Assembly (NCBI GenBank): GCA_964653285.1 | Contig: CAZZEX010000012.1 | Coordinates: 1 to 64,000 of the forward strand | Reading direction: 5' to 3' | Length of the DNA: 64,000 nt | DNA from: CAZZEX01 sp964653285 | GTDB taxonomy: Bacteria > Chloroflexota > Anaerolineae > B4-G1 | Shown: positions 24,992 to 32,827 of the stretch, in pieces | Layout: each line of letters opens with the position of its first letter | How positions within the stretch are numbered: position 1 is the stretch's first letter | Translations under genes and position numbers: made by a program | Notes under the pieces: model-generated | Told to the model about the DNA's origin: nothing | Databases searched by the model: none | What the model saw: the letters and a program-made list of their open reading frames with translations, nothing else

Positions 24992-25711
24992 ATGACTCTT
25001 CCGTGTGCATTGGTGGGACTGTTGGTGGGGAGCCTTCTCAACTGGGCCGGGGATTACCTGCCGCGCTTCGCCTCCAGCAGCGCGGCTTCTTCGTATGAAC
25101 CCACTCCCCGGCCCAGGTCCGCCCTGTGGTATCTACTGACATCCTCCCTATTCCAGAGAAACTTGGTTCACCTCCAGAGATCGTCCTGGTTGGGTGTTGC
25201 AGTGGAGATTCTCACCGCCTTACTCCTCGCCTATCTCTGGGAACGTTTCGGGCCATCATGGAGACTGCTCTTGCTGGCTCTTACCGGCTTCTTTTTTTTG
25301 CTCATCGCCATCATTGACCTGCGATACCGGTTGGTTCTGAATGTGTTGATCTACCCTGCTGCTGTGGTGACATTGCTCATTCACTCTGTGCCCCCTGGAA
25401 AGGATACCCTCATCGCTCTCCTGGGTGGCGCAGTCGGACTTGCACCCTTCTTGTTGGTGGCCCTGCTTAAGCCAGGAGATATAGGCGGGGGCGACGTAAA
25501 ACTGGCCGCCCTCATCGGGCTGATGGTCGGTTTTCCGCAGGTGCTGTGGGCTCTGTCGCTCGGCATCCTGGCAGGCGGGATCACGGCTCTTATCCTTCTT
25601 TTCACCCGTCGTTGGGGGCCCAGGAACTACATTCCCTATGCTCCCTTCCTCTGCCTGGGGGCAGTGTTCTCCCTTGTCTACGACCCTTCCCCCCTGATAT
25701 TCCCTCTTTGA
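24992..25711 (+). CDS. Prepilin/archaellin peptidase (A24 family)
   Basis: A 239-residue integral membrane aspartic protease. The N-terminus (LVGLLVGSLLNWAGDYLPR) is that of bacterial prepilin peptidases but lacks the four-cysteine zinc site. Catalytic aspartates are visible in AIIDLRYRLVLN and in the GxGD motif GGGDVKLAALIG. About seven hydrophobic segments follow the family pattern. It should cleave the leaders of the two archaellins after glycine. It has no obvious N-methyltransferase domain. Confidence 0.92.
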   Translation: MTLPCALVGLLVGSLLNWAGDYLPRFASSSAASSYEPTPRPRSALWYLLTSSLFQRNLVHLQRSSWLGVAVEILTALLLAYLWERFGPSWRLLLLALTGFFFLLIAIIDLRYRLVLNVLIYPAAVVTLLIHSVPPGKDTLIALLGGAVGLAPFLLVALLKPGDIGGGDVKLAALIGLMVGFPQVLWALSLGILAGGITALILLFTRRWGPRNYIPYAPFLCLGAVFSLVYDPSPLIFPL

Positions 25712-25792
25712 ATAGGGTGAGGCATCTGCTTCAGTTTACAATTGCCAAACTACAATTTGCGGAAAGAGATGCTTTGTGGTAGGATAATTGAC

Positions 25793-27436
25793 ATGGCTTC
25801 ACAAGACTCTCTTGACCTCAACGGCCCGCTGGAGCAACCCCAGCCACGCAGCCCACGCCGGGGTACGATAATCCTGTGGCTGGTAGCAATCAGTGGGGTC
25901 ATCCTTCTCCTTCCTCTCTACCTCGTCTCCACCACCATCCGTGGCGATATCACCCGTTCGGAAGCCAATCTCCAATCTGCCCACGAGGCTCTGACAAGCG
26001 AAGGAACGCCAGAGCCCGAGGCCCAAGAGATTATGGACGACCTGGCCCAGGTACAGGGAACGGTTAACGAGATTGAGGGAGTATATTCCGCCCTGGCAGC
26101 CGGTCACGTCAATTGGCCGGCTGTAATGGCCGCCATTGGCAACTACGATCCGTCCCAACTCGCTCTCGATTCTGTCGCCCACTCCGGTAACCAAATCACC
26201 CTCAACGGGCGAGCCATTGACGACTCCGCTGTGATGGTCTACAGTCGTGCCCTCGAAGAGTCGGACCTTTTCTCCCGCGTCGTCGTGCAGTCCGTGAGGC
26301 TGATCGCCACTCCCTTTGCATCACCGACGGGCACGGCGGTGGAACCATCAGGGACACCTCTGACGCCTACCGCGACTATTACACCCACGGCGACCCCCAC
26401 TCCGACCCCCGACCCGACCGATGGATATGAGGTGGATGACTTCACACCCAAGGTCATCCTCCTGGGCCAGCCACAATCACACAACTTCTATCCCGTCTAC
26501 GACGTGGATAGGGTCAAGTTCCTCGCCAAAGCGGGGCGCTACTACCGAGTTTCCACCGCGGACCTGTCTCCAGGGGTGGATACTTTCCTGACCATGATCC
26601 TGGGAGGAACCACCTACACCAACGATGATCGCGAACCAGGCTCTCTGAGTTCCGAGATCATGTTTCAAGCCGGGGCCGGCAGCGACGTGGAGGCGATCGT
26701 CAAAGTGACGAACCGGGGACAGTATGGTACTGACAGTTGGTACCAGATCACCGTTGAAGAGATTATCCCCACACCCACACCGACGCCCACACCCACACCG
26801 ACGCCCACGCCCCTGCCCACACCGACGCCCACGAGTCTCCCCCCTCCCACCGCCACACCGGCAGATACACCCACGCCTACTCCGGACCTGCGTGACGAGT
26901 ATGAACCCGACGATACTAACCCCCAACCCATCGCTATGGGAGAGATGCAGAAACACAATTTCTATCCGGATAACGACACGGACAGGATGGAGTTCCTGGC
27001 CAAAGCAGGGCGCTACTACCGGGTCTCCACCTCAGGCCTGATGCCGGGGGTGGACACTTTCCTGACCGTGAGCCTGGGTGAAACCATCTACACCAACGAT
27101 GATCGCGACGATAATCACGAACCAGGCGACCTGAGTTCCGAAATCGTCTTTCAAGTTGAGAGCGGTGACGTAAATGCTCTCGTCGAAGTGACGAATCGGA
27201 GACAGTATGGCCCTGACAAGTGGTATCAGATCACCGTTGAAGAGATTGCCCCCACACCCACCCCTACATCCACAAGCACGCCCTTGCCCACGGATACACC
27301 ATCGTCTTCCTCAAGTTCCTCAAGGCTTCCTGGCGTAGCCTCGCTGGCCTGCGGGGGTGGGAGGCCTTCAGGTGTTTTCAGCCCCACGGCGGTTGAATTT
27401 GTGATTGCCTTGGAGTTAAAGACAGAATCGCCATGA
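25793..27436 (+). CDS. PilN-like protein with two PPC-like domains
   Basis: A 547-residue protein; the ATG at 25793 is chosen with AGGA eight bases upstream. It has a cytoplasmic tail, one helix (TIILWLVAISGVILLLPLYL), a periplasmic coiled coil and a PilN-type fold (VNWPAVMAAIGNY… ITLNGRAIDDSAVMVYSRALEESDLFSRVVV). Two homologous domains of about 110 residues follow, joined by Thr/Pro linkers and marked by DGYEVDDFTP/DEYEPDDTNP and KAGRYYRVST; they resemble bacterial pre-peptidase C-terminal (PPC) domains. PilN with PilO forms the alignment complex of type IV pili. The stop overlaps the next start (atga). Confidence 0.75.
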   Translation: MASQDSLDLNGPLEQPQPRSPRRGTIILWLVAISGVILLLPLYLVSTTIRGDITRSEANLQSAHEALTSEGTPEPEAQEIMDDLAQVQGTVNEIEGVYSALAAGHVNWPAVMAAIGNYDPSQLALDSVAHSGNQITLNGRAIDDSAVMVYSRALEESDLFSRVVVQSVRLIATPFASPTGTAVEPSGTPLTPTATITPTATPTPTPDPTDGYEVDDFTPKVILLGQPQSHNFYPVYDVDRVKFLAKAGRYYRVSTADLSPGVDTFLTMILGGTTYTNDDREPGSLSSEIMFQAGAGSDVEAIVKVTNRGQYGTDSWYQITVEEIIPTPTPTPTPTPTPTPLPTPTPTSLPPPTATPADTPTPTPDLRDEYEPDDTNPQPIAMGEMQKHNFYPDNDTDRMEFLAKAGRYYRVSTSGLMPGVDTFLTVSLGETIYTNDDRDDNHEPGDLSSEIVFQVESGDVNALVEVTNRRQYGPDKWYQITVEEIAPTPTPTSTSTPLPTDTPSSSSSSSRLPGVASLACGGGRPSGVFSPTAVEFVIALELKTESP

Positions 27437-28800
27437 ACTTCTTGAGTAGATTGGGAGAGCGTATCCCGTCCGGGGAGCGCCTCTATTCCCTGCTGGCTAT
27501 CGTTGTCATCATCGCGGCAGCGCTTGGCATCATTTTTTTCATCAGATTCTCCATCCTGCCACAATGGCAAACCAGAAGCGAACTGGCCTTCCAACTGGCT
27601 GCGGCGCAGCAACAACTGGTGGACACCGAAAGGGCCCAGGAGGAGAACCCCGACAAGTTAAGGGAGCAACTGGAAGCGGCGCAGGCCAAACTGGACGAGG
27701 CATCTGGTCTCTTTTTCAGCGAGTCCCAGGCGGCTGAAGTGTTGAACAATCTGTACCAGTACGCCAACGAGAGTGGTGTGGAGATCACCAGTCTGCAAAA
27801 CCAACCTGGTCCAGAGGAGGAAAAGAAGGACATCTACGACGTCAAGACGTTCCAACTGCAAGTCGCAGGCTCTGTTCCCAATTTGATTGCCTTCATGTCC
27901 CGGATCAAGGAAGCCACATCTGAGAGCTTCATAATCAGTAATGTGAACATCGTAGAAGGCGAGAAACTACATACCCTCACCATGGATATCACTCTCTATA
28001 CCTCCCCCTACTCCTCTGGAGCGGCTGACCAGGCAGAGCCTGGCATCATTCCCACGGTGACACCGATAAACCTGACTCAGTTAGAGAAAGAGCTGGCGAC
28101 AGCCTGGGCGGCGGAAGATTGGGACCAGGCGATATTCCTCATCAACCAGATCCGGGCCATAGACCCAGATTACGATGACATGGCGGAGAGACTTTACATG
28201 GCCTACGTCAATTATGGTTCCCAGCTCTTGACGGAGGGAAACAGCGGCGAGGCGATAGCGCAGTTCGACCTGGCTCTGGAGATCAAACCAGGCGGGGAGG
28301 AGGCTGTGGCGGGGCTCCAGCAGGCTTCCGTTACACCAACTCCAACCTTGAGCGTGGAGGAGCAACTGGAACAAGACCTGGACGATGCGTGGGAGGCGGG
28401 AAACTGGGAAGAGGCCATCAGCCTGATCGAGCAGATATTGGAGATCAACCCTGAATACGACGAGATGACCGAGAAGCTCTACGCAGCCCACGTGAGCTAT
28501 GGGTACCAGCTCGCTGCTGAGGGAAAACTTGAGGAAGCGAAGGGGGCATTCAGCCATGCCCTAGACATCAAACCTGACGGAGAGGAGGCCAAGGCTGGGC
28601 TGCAACAGTTGGCTGGTGGCACGCTGCCTTCAACGCCGACCCCAGAATCTCAGTACACTATCCACGTGGTTCAGCGAGGCGAGAACCTGTTTCGCATCGC
28701 GCTGCGCTACGGCACCACCGTGGAAGCGATCATGGCAGCCAACGGGCTGACCAACAATACTATTTACGTGGGCCAGCAGCTGCGCATCCCCATCCGCTAG
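27433..28800 (+). CDS. PilO-like protein with TPR and LysM modules
   Basis: A 455-residue protein. A single helix (SLLAIVVIIAAALGIIFFI) leads into a coiled coil and a PilO-type ferredoxin-like domain (GVEITSLQNQ… FQLQVAGSVPNLIAFMSRI) to about residue 195. Two related TPR-like blocks follow (LEKELATAWAAEDWDQAIFLI and LEQDLDDAWEAGNWEEAISLI), then a C-terminal LysM motif (HVVQRGENLFRIALRYGTT… IYVGQQLRIPI). The LysM would fix the PilN/PilO pair to peptidoglycan. It is the last gene of the long operon. Confidence 0.8.
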   Translation: MNFLSRLGERIPSGERLYSLLAIVVIIAAALGIIFFIRFSILPQWQTRSELAFQLAAAQQQLVDTERAQEENPDKLREQLEAAQAKLDEASGLFFSESQAAEVLNNLYQYANESGVEITSLQNQPGPEEEKKDIYDVKTFQLQVAGSVPNLIAFMSRIKEATSESFIISNVNIVEGEKLHTLTMDITLYTSPYSSGAADQAEPGIIPTVTPINLTQLEKELATAWAAEDWDQAIFLINQIRAIDPDYDDMAERLYMAYVNYGSQLLTEGNSGEAIAQFDLALEIKPGGEEAVAGLQQASVTPTPTLSVEEQLEQDLDDAWEAGNWEEAISLIEQILEINPEYDEMTEKLYAAHVSYGYQLAAEGKLEEAKGAFSHALDIKPDGEEAKAGLQQLAGGTLPSTPTPESQYTIHVVQRGENLFRIALRYGTTVEAIMAANGLTNNTIYVGQQLRIPIR

Positions 28801-28851
28801 GAGCGAAGGGCGGATGGCCGCGAGAGGTGCAGGTCCTCTCGCACCCCTGGT

Positions 28852-28880
28852 TTGACAACCCCTCACCCGCGTGTTATACT
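28852..28880 (+). promoter_or_regulatory. tRNA-Lys promoter
   Basis: A perfect TTGACA (28852-28857), a 17-bp spacer and TATACT (28875-28880), with the tRNA starting ten bases later. Confidence 0.85.
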
Positions 28881-28889
28881 TGCTACCGT

Positions 28890-28963
28890 GGGCCGTTAGC
28901 TCAGCCCGGTAGAGCAGGGGCCTTTTAAGCCTTTGGCCGCAGGTTCGAATCCTGCACGGCCCA
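28890..28963 (+). tRNA. tRNA-Lys (UUU)
   Basis: A 74-nt cloverleaf: acceptor GGGCCGT pairs with ACGGCCC, D-stem GCTC/GAGC, anticodon loop CTTTTAA with anticodon TTT at 28924-28926, and T-arm GCAGG-TTCGAAT-CCTGC. The discriminator is A at 28963; a full CCA is not encoded. Confidence 0.95.
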
Positions 28964-28990
28964 CTGGGGGAAGCAGACAAGTAGACAAGC

Positions 28991-29031
28991 ACACAGGTAG
29001 GCAGGTACACAAGCGCCTCGTCTACCTGTGT
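28991..29031. repeat. Inverted repeat after tRNA-Lys
   Basis: ACACAGGTAG (28991-29000) and CTACCTGTGT (29022-29031) are exact reverse complements around a 21-nt loop, within a gtagacaagcacac-type simple repeat. It could fold in RNA, but no T-run follows. Confidence 0.55.
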
Positions 29032-29063
29032 CCCTGTCTGTCTACAATAGGGGACAAGCGACA

Positions 29064-29576
29064 ATGGTACTTCCGATGTGGGCGTTCTGGCTCGCGCTGG
29101 CGGCGATGGCCGTCGGGCTGATCGGCGTCATCCTGCCGGTTGTCCCCGGCGTCGGCTTCGTATGGCTCGTGGTGCTCGTCTACGCCGTCGCCGAGCGATT
29201 TGCCACCATTGACCTCATGACATTCGCCGTTCTCACCGTCCTGGGCGCGATTGGCCTCACTGCCGACCTATGGATGAGCCAGGCCGGGGCCAAGGTCGGC
29301 GGGGCCTCCGGTTGGTCACTGCTGGCCGGGCTGGTGCTGGGGGCGATTGGGGCCATCGTCGGCGCGATCTTCCTGGGGGTTGGCGCGGTGCCCGGCGCCA
29401 TCGTCGGCACCATCGCTGGCGTCGTCCTGGCCGAGTGGTACAGGCGCAAAGATTGGCGCGAGGCGTTCAAAGCCGGCGGCGGGTGGCTGGTCGGCTGCAC
29501 CCTCTCCGGCGGCGTGCAGTTCCTCATCGCCATCCTGATGATCCTCATCTTCGTCTGGCAGGCGCTGAGGGGATAG
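29064..29576 (+). CDS. DUF456 membrane protein
   Basis: A 170-residue polytopic protein. LAAMAVGLIGVILPVVPGVGFVWLVVLVYA at the start is the DUF456 signature, and later Gly/Ala-rich helices (LAGLVLGAIGAIVGAIFLG… GAIVGTIAGVVLAEWY) fit the same family. The ATG at 29064 follows GGGGA. Function is unknown; the family is widespread in bacteria. Confidence 0.85.
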   Translation: MVLPMWAFWLALAAMAVGLIGVILPVVPGVGFVWLVVLVYAVAERFATIDLMTFAVLTVLGAIGLTADLWMSQAGAKVGGASGWSLLAGLVLGAIGAIVGAIFLGVGAVPGAIVGTIAGVVLAEWYRRKDWREAFKAGGGWLVGCTLSGGVQFLIAILMILIFVWQALRG

Positions 29577-29580
29577 GTAG

Positions 29581-29793
29581 ATGGCACGGCGACGCTCTTC
29601 CCGCCGACCCAGCCGCCGGGTGCTTATGACCCGCGCTCCGCGCCGGGGTACCCTGATCATTGCCTCCATCCTCTACATCATCGGCCTCTTCGGCGTGCTC
29701 GGCTTTTTCCCTGTCCCGGAGCCCTACGCCACCGCCGCGCTGGCTGTCGCCGGCGGCCTGCTCATCCTCGGCGCGCTCCTGCGCAACCTGTAG
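29581..29793 (+). CDS. Small two-helix membrane protein
   Basis: A 70-residue protein starting 4 bp after the preceding stop, with an Arg-rich N-terminus (MARRRSSRRPSRR) and two hydrophobic helices (LIIASILYIIGLFGVLGFF and ATAALAVAGGLLILGALL). No family is recognised. Tight spacing suggests co-expression with the DUF456 gene. Confidence 0.65.
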   Translation: MARRRSSRRPSRRVLMTRAPRRGTLIIASILYIIGLFGVLGFFPVPEPYATAALAVAGGLLILGALLRNL

Positions 29794-29826
29794 ACTCCGC
29801 CCGGTTGAACTTCGACCCCCTCACAC

Positions 29827-29855
29827 TTGACATCTCTCCCCCCCTGCGCTATCAT
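29827..29855 (+). promoter_or_regulatory. Promoter of xseA, nearly leaderless
   Basis: TTGACA (29827-29832), a 17-bp spacer and TATCAT (29850-29855). Transcription would begin near 29862, only a few bases before the ATG at 29865, so the mRNA should be leaderless or almost so. Confidence 0.7.
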
Positions 29856-29864
29856 ACCCCCACG

Positions 29865-31100
29865 ATGTTTGAACAACTCAGCCTCTTCGGCGGCTCGACC
29901 CTCTCCGAGCCTTACACCGTCAGTCAACTCACCGGCACCATTCGCCGTTCCATCGAGAGTGAGCCCAAACTGAGCGACGTGTGGGTCGAGGGGGAGGTCT
30001 CCAACTTCAGCCGCGCCTCCTCTGGCCATTACTACTTCACGCTCAAGGACACTGGCTCCCAGGTCAGTTGCGTAATGTGGCGCAACGTCGCCCAAGCGCA
30101 GGCCTACCTGCCCACAGGCGGCGACCTGGTGCTGGCTCACGGGCGGGTGTCCGTCTACGAGGCCGGTGGTCGCTACCAACTCTATGTGGATCAACTCCGG
30201 CCGGCCGGCATAGGCGGCCTCTATCAGCAGTTCGAATCGCTCAAAGCGCGGCTGGAGGCCGAGGGGTTGTTCGCTCCGGAGCGCAAGCGGCCGCTGCCTC
30301 GCTTCCCCCGTCGTATCGGTGTCGTCACCTCTCCCTCTGCTGCCGCACTGCGCGACATCATTAACGTGCTGGGCCGCCGCTATCCGCTGGCGGAGGTGCT
30401 CCTCGCGCCTACGCCGGTGCAGGGAGACGCGGCCCCTCCACACATCGTCGCCGCGCTCAAGGCCCTCAACGAGCGCGAAGGTGTGGACGGCGTGGACGTC
30501 ATCATCGTCGCCCGTGGTGGCGGCAGCCTGGAGGAACTGTGGGCCTTCAACGACGAGCAGGTGGCCCGCGCCGTCGCCGCATCCCGCATCCCGGTCATCT
30601 GCGGCGTGGGGCACGAGACCGACTCCTCGCTGGCCGACTTCGCCGCCGACGTGCGCGCTCCCACCCCCTCCGCCGCCGCCGAACTGGTCACACCCGACCG
30701 GGTAGAACTGAGCGCGCAGGTGGCAGGGCTGTCGGCGGCGCTGGTGGCGGCGCTGCAAGCGACTATTGAGGAACAGCGATGGAGATTGGCCGAGCAGGCG
30801 CGAGCGCTGAAGCACCTCTCGCCCGAGGCCCAATTGGTCCAGGTCCGCCAGCGCGTGGACGACCTGCTGGGCCACGCGGAGGCGGCGATGCGCCACAGCC
30901 TGACCTTGCACCGCGAGCGACTAGGTGGACTGATCGGGCGGCTGGCGGGGGTCAGCCCGCTGGGGACGCTGGAGCGGGGGTACGCCATCGTGCGCCACCG
31001 GGAGACGGGGGCCATCGTGCACTCGGTGGCCCAGGTCGCGCCGGGAGACGCGCTCGGCATTCGCGTCGTTGATGGAGAGCTTGAGGCAAAGGTAAAGTGA
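29865..31100 (+). CDS. xseA: Exodeoxyribonuclease VII large subunit
   Basis: A 411-residue nuclease subunit. The N-terminal OB-fold is seen at about residues 12-105 (SDVWVEGEVSNFSRASSGHYYF). The catalytic region carries GVVTSPSAAALRDI, VIIVARGGGSLEELWAFNDE and CGVGHETDSSLADFAADVRAPTP, all diagnostic. A helical C-terminus ends with LERGYAIVR. The start at 29865 fits the promoter and the family N-terminus. The small subunit xseB lies 775 bp downstream, separated by one gene. Confidence 0.96.
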   Translation: MFEQLSLFGGSTLSEPYTVSQLTGTIRRSIESEPKLSDVWVEGEVSNFSRASSGHYYFTLKDTGSQVSCVMWRNVAQAQAYLPTGGDLVLAHGRVSVYEAGGRYQLYVDQLRPAGIGGLYQQFESLKARLEAEGLFAPERKRPLPRFPRRIGVVTSPSAAALRDIINVLGRRYPLAEVLLAPTPVQGDAAPPHIVAALKALNEREGVDGVDVIIVARGGGSLEELWAFNDEQVARAVAASRIPVICGVGHETDSSLADFAADVRAPTPSAAAELVTPDRVELSAQVAGLSAALVAALQATIEEQRWRLAEQARALKHLSPEAQLVQVRQRVDDLLGHAEAAMRHSLTLHRERLGGLIGRLAGVSPLGTLERGYAIVRHRETGAIVHSVAQVAPGDALGIRVVDGELEAKVK

Positions 31101-31122
31101 CTATTGAACAAGGGAGGCTGCT

Positions 31123-31698
31123 ATGTCCGAAACCACCATCCAATCTGTATACTTCGACAGCCCCGGCCCGAAAAACACCGTCCGCACGCTGAAGGTCGCC
31201 AGGCAGCGGGCCGACGAACTGGGCATACACACCGTGCTGGTCGCCAGCACGCGGGGGGAGACGGGCGTCCAGGCCGCGCAACAGTTCCAGGGATACAAGG
31301 TCGTCGTCGTGACTCACTCCACCGGCTTTGCCGGCCCTGATACCCAGGAACTGATGGAGGAGAACCGCGCTGCCATCGAGGCCGTCGGTGCGGAGATCCT
31401 CACCTGCCAGCATGCCTTCGGCGGCATCAGCCGTGCCGTGCGCAAGAAGTGGGGCACCTACGCGATAGATGAAGTCGTGGCACAGACGCTGCGCATCTTC
31501 GGCGAGGGCATGAAAGTCTGCGTCGAGATCGCGCTGATGGCCGCCGACGCCGGGCTGGTGCGGGTGGGAGAGCCTTGCATTGCTATCGCCGGCACCGACC
31601 GGGGAGCCGACACCGCCGTCGTCCTCGTCCCCGCCCACGTGCAGCAGTTCTTCGACCTGCGCGTGATGGAAGTGCTGGCCAAGCCCCGGCTGGGCTAA
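31123..31698 (+). CDS. Pyruvate kinase C-terminal-like domain protein
   Basis: A 191-residue protein resembling the free-standing relatives of the pyruvate kinase C-terminal domain: YFDSPGPKNTVRTLKVARQRADELGI, VLVASTRGETG, VVTHSTGFAGPDTQEL, and CIAIAGTDRGADTAVVLVPAHV. It has no catalytic TIM barrel and so no kinase activity is expected. GGGAGG precedes the ATG. It is placed between xseA and xseB; a connection to DNA repair is not suggested by the sequence. Confidence 0.8.
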   Translation: MSETTIQSVYFDSPGPKNTVRTLKVARQRADELGIHTVLVASTRGETGVQAAQQFQGYKVVVVTHSTGFAGPDTQELMEENRAAIEAVGAEILTCQHAFGGISRAVRKKWGTYAIDEVVAQTLRIFGEGMKVCVEIALMAADAGLVRVGEPCIAIAGTDRGADTAVVLVPAHVQQFFDLRVMEVLAKPRLG

Positions 31699-31820
31699 AG
31701 CTCAAATGGCTGCATGCCCACGCTGATGCGCAGGGCCTTGTCTACTCGCTCCATCAAGCCATCGGGTAACCGGCCCAACAACTGGCGCAACCGTGACTTG
31801 TCCACCGTTCTGTGCCTCCT
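31695..31820 (-). pseudogene. MazF/PemK toxin C-terminal remnant
   Basis: The minus strand encodes HRTVDKSRLRQLLGRLPDG then LMERVDKALRISVGM before a stop at 31697-31695. This is the conserved C-terminal helix region of MazF/PemK-type mRNA interferases (RTVDK.RL…LGRL…VD.AL.ISLG). A stop at 31823-31821 cuts it off, and the N-terminal two thirds and antitoxin are missing. Its end overlaps the stop of the plus-strand gene. Confidence 0.6.
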
Positions 31821-31875
31821 TCATACCGAATCATACCATGGCATGACCCAAGTGCCAATCAGCGAGGAGAACATG

Positions 31876-32088
31876 ATGAACGAAATTGAAAACCTGACCT
31901 TCGAGCAGGCTTTCGCCGAACTGGAAGAGACTGTCTGCAAACTGGAGGCGGGAGGACTGGCGCTGGAGGAGAGCCTGGCCCTCTTCGAGCGCGGGCAAGC
32001 GCTGGCCGCACGTTGCGGCACCCAACTGGACCAGGCCGAACTCAAAGTCCGCCAACTGTCGCCGGAAGGCATCGTCCCTTTCGAGTAA
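31876..32088 (+). CDS. xseB: Exodeoxyribonuclease VII small subunit
   Basis: A 70-residue helical protein with the XseB pattern LTFEQAFAELEETVCKLEAGGLALEESLALFERGQALAARC. GAGGAG precedes the ATG at 31876 (an ATG at 31873 is also possible). It binds XseA to form exonuclease VII. It ends one base before the converging methyltransferase gene. Confidence 0.93.
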   Translation: MNEIENLTFEQAFAELEETVCKLEAGGLALEESLALFERGQALAARCGTQLDQAELKVRQLSPEGIVPFE

Positions 32089-32089
32089 G

Positions 32090-32827
32090 TCATTCAGGTT
32101 TGGTGGCCAGGCAATAGATCAGCATCCCCATCCTGGATTTCCAACGCAGTTCGCTGATTACTAGCCAATCAGCCAACGCAGGGGAAACAAATTGCACCAA
32201 TGGGCTGAGAATATAGAAGGTGCATAAACTCGTGACCTCAAAACCGGCTAATCGAATCACTGTGGCCAGTCGCCGAGGCGTGAAACGATAAATGTGTTGC
32301 TCATTGACCATCTTGGGGGTCAGGTTGAGCAAATCGAGCGTCCATTCCAATAGAGGCCACAGACTGTGATAGTTAGGCGTAGTGATAAGGATCTCTCCTC
32401 CCGGTCTGAGCACCCGGTACAACTCTTTCAGGAAGTCTTGCGGGTCTTGCAGATGTTCAATCACTTCGACAAAGAGCAGCTTGTCTATTGAATTATCGGC
32501 CAGGGATAAGGCATAGCCAGAGGCCTGCAGGAAAAGCGAGTTGTCGACTCCCTCGTTGCTGGACCGCTTTTGGCAGAAGCGCACAGCCTCCTGACTGATG
32601 TCAATGCCGATCACTGCCCTGGCCCCCTTGCCGATATGCAAGATCAAGTTCCCGGCCCCGCATCCGATCTCCGCAACACAGTCACGCAGCGTCACTTCGA
32701 GAACATGGTCTATTACCCGTAGCTTGTTCCGGTGCCAAAAACGCTGCAGTCGAGGCCCGCTTTGCATCACACGAAATTGGTAGTCACCGGGCACCGAATC
32801 ATAGTCAAAACCGGGGTCACTCATCAT
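32090..32827 (-). CDS. Class I SAM-dependent methyltransferase
   Basis: A 245-residue enzyme with motif I VAEIGCGAGNLILHIG, motif II IGIDIS, and LLFVEVIEHLQDPQDFLKELYRVLRPGGEILITTPN (UbiE/UbiG-like, Methyltransf_11). GAGGAGA lies upstream of the ATG at 32827, and the gene overlaps the end of the polyprenol-phosphate glycosyltransferase gene by 11 nt, so the two are translated together. The substrate is probably a lipid-linked or surface glycan, by context only. Confidence 0.85.
   Translation of the reverse strand: MMSDPGFDYDSVPGDYQFRVMQSGPRLQRFWHRNKLRVIDHVLEVTLRDCVAEIGCGAGNLILHIGKGARAVIGIDISQEAVRFCQKRSSNEGVDNSLFLQASGYALSLADNSIDKLLFVEVIEHLQDPQDFLKELYRVLRPGGEILITTPNYHSLWPLLEWTLDLLNLTPKMVNEQHIYRFTPRRLATVIRLAGFEVTSLCTFYILSPLVQFVSPALADWLVISELRWKSRMGMLIYCLATKPE

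Noticed and set aside
12216..28800. Reading the whole locus as a Tad pilus
   Set aside because: The receiver-CpaE ATPase and single-subunit peptidase fit Tad, but there is no RcpA/RcpC or TadG, TadB and TadC are replaced by one two-half protein, and ArlH and ArlF/G-like genes and archaellin-type subunits are present.
28873..28990. Candidate integration site at tRNA-Lys
   Set aside because: No integrase gene and no repeat of the tRNA 3' end were found downstream.
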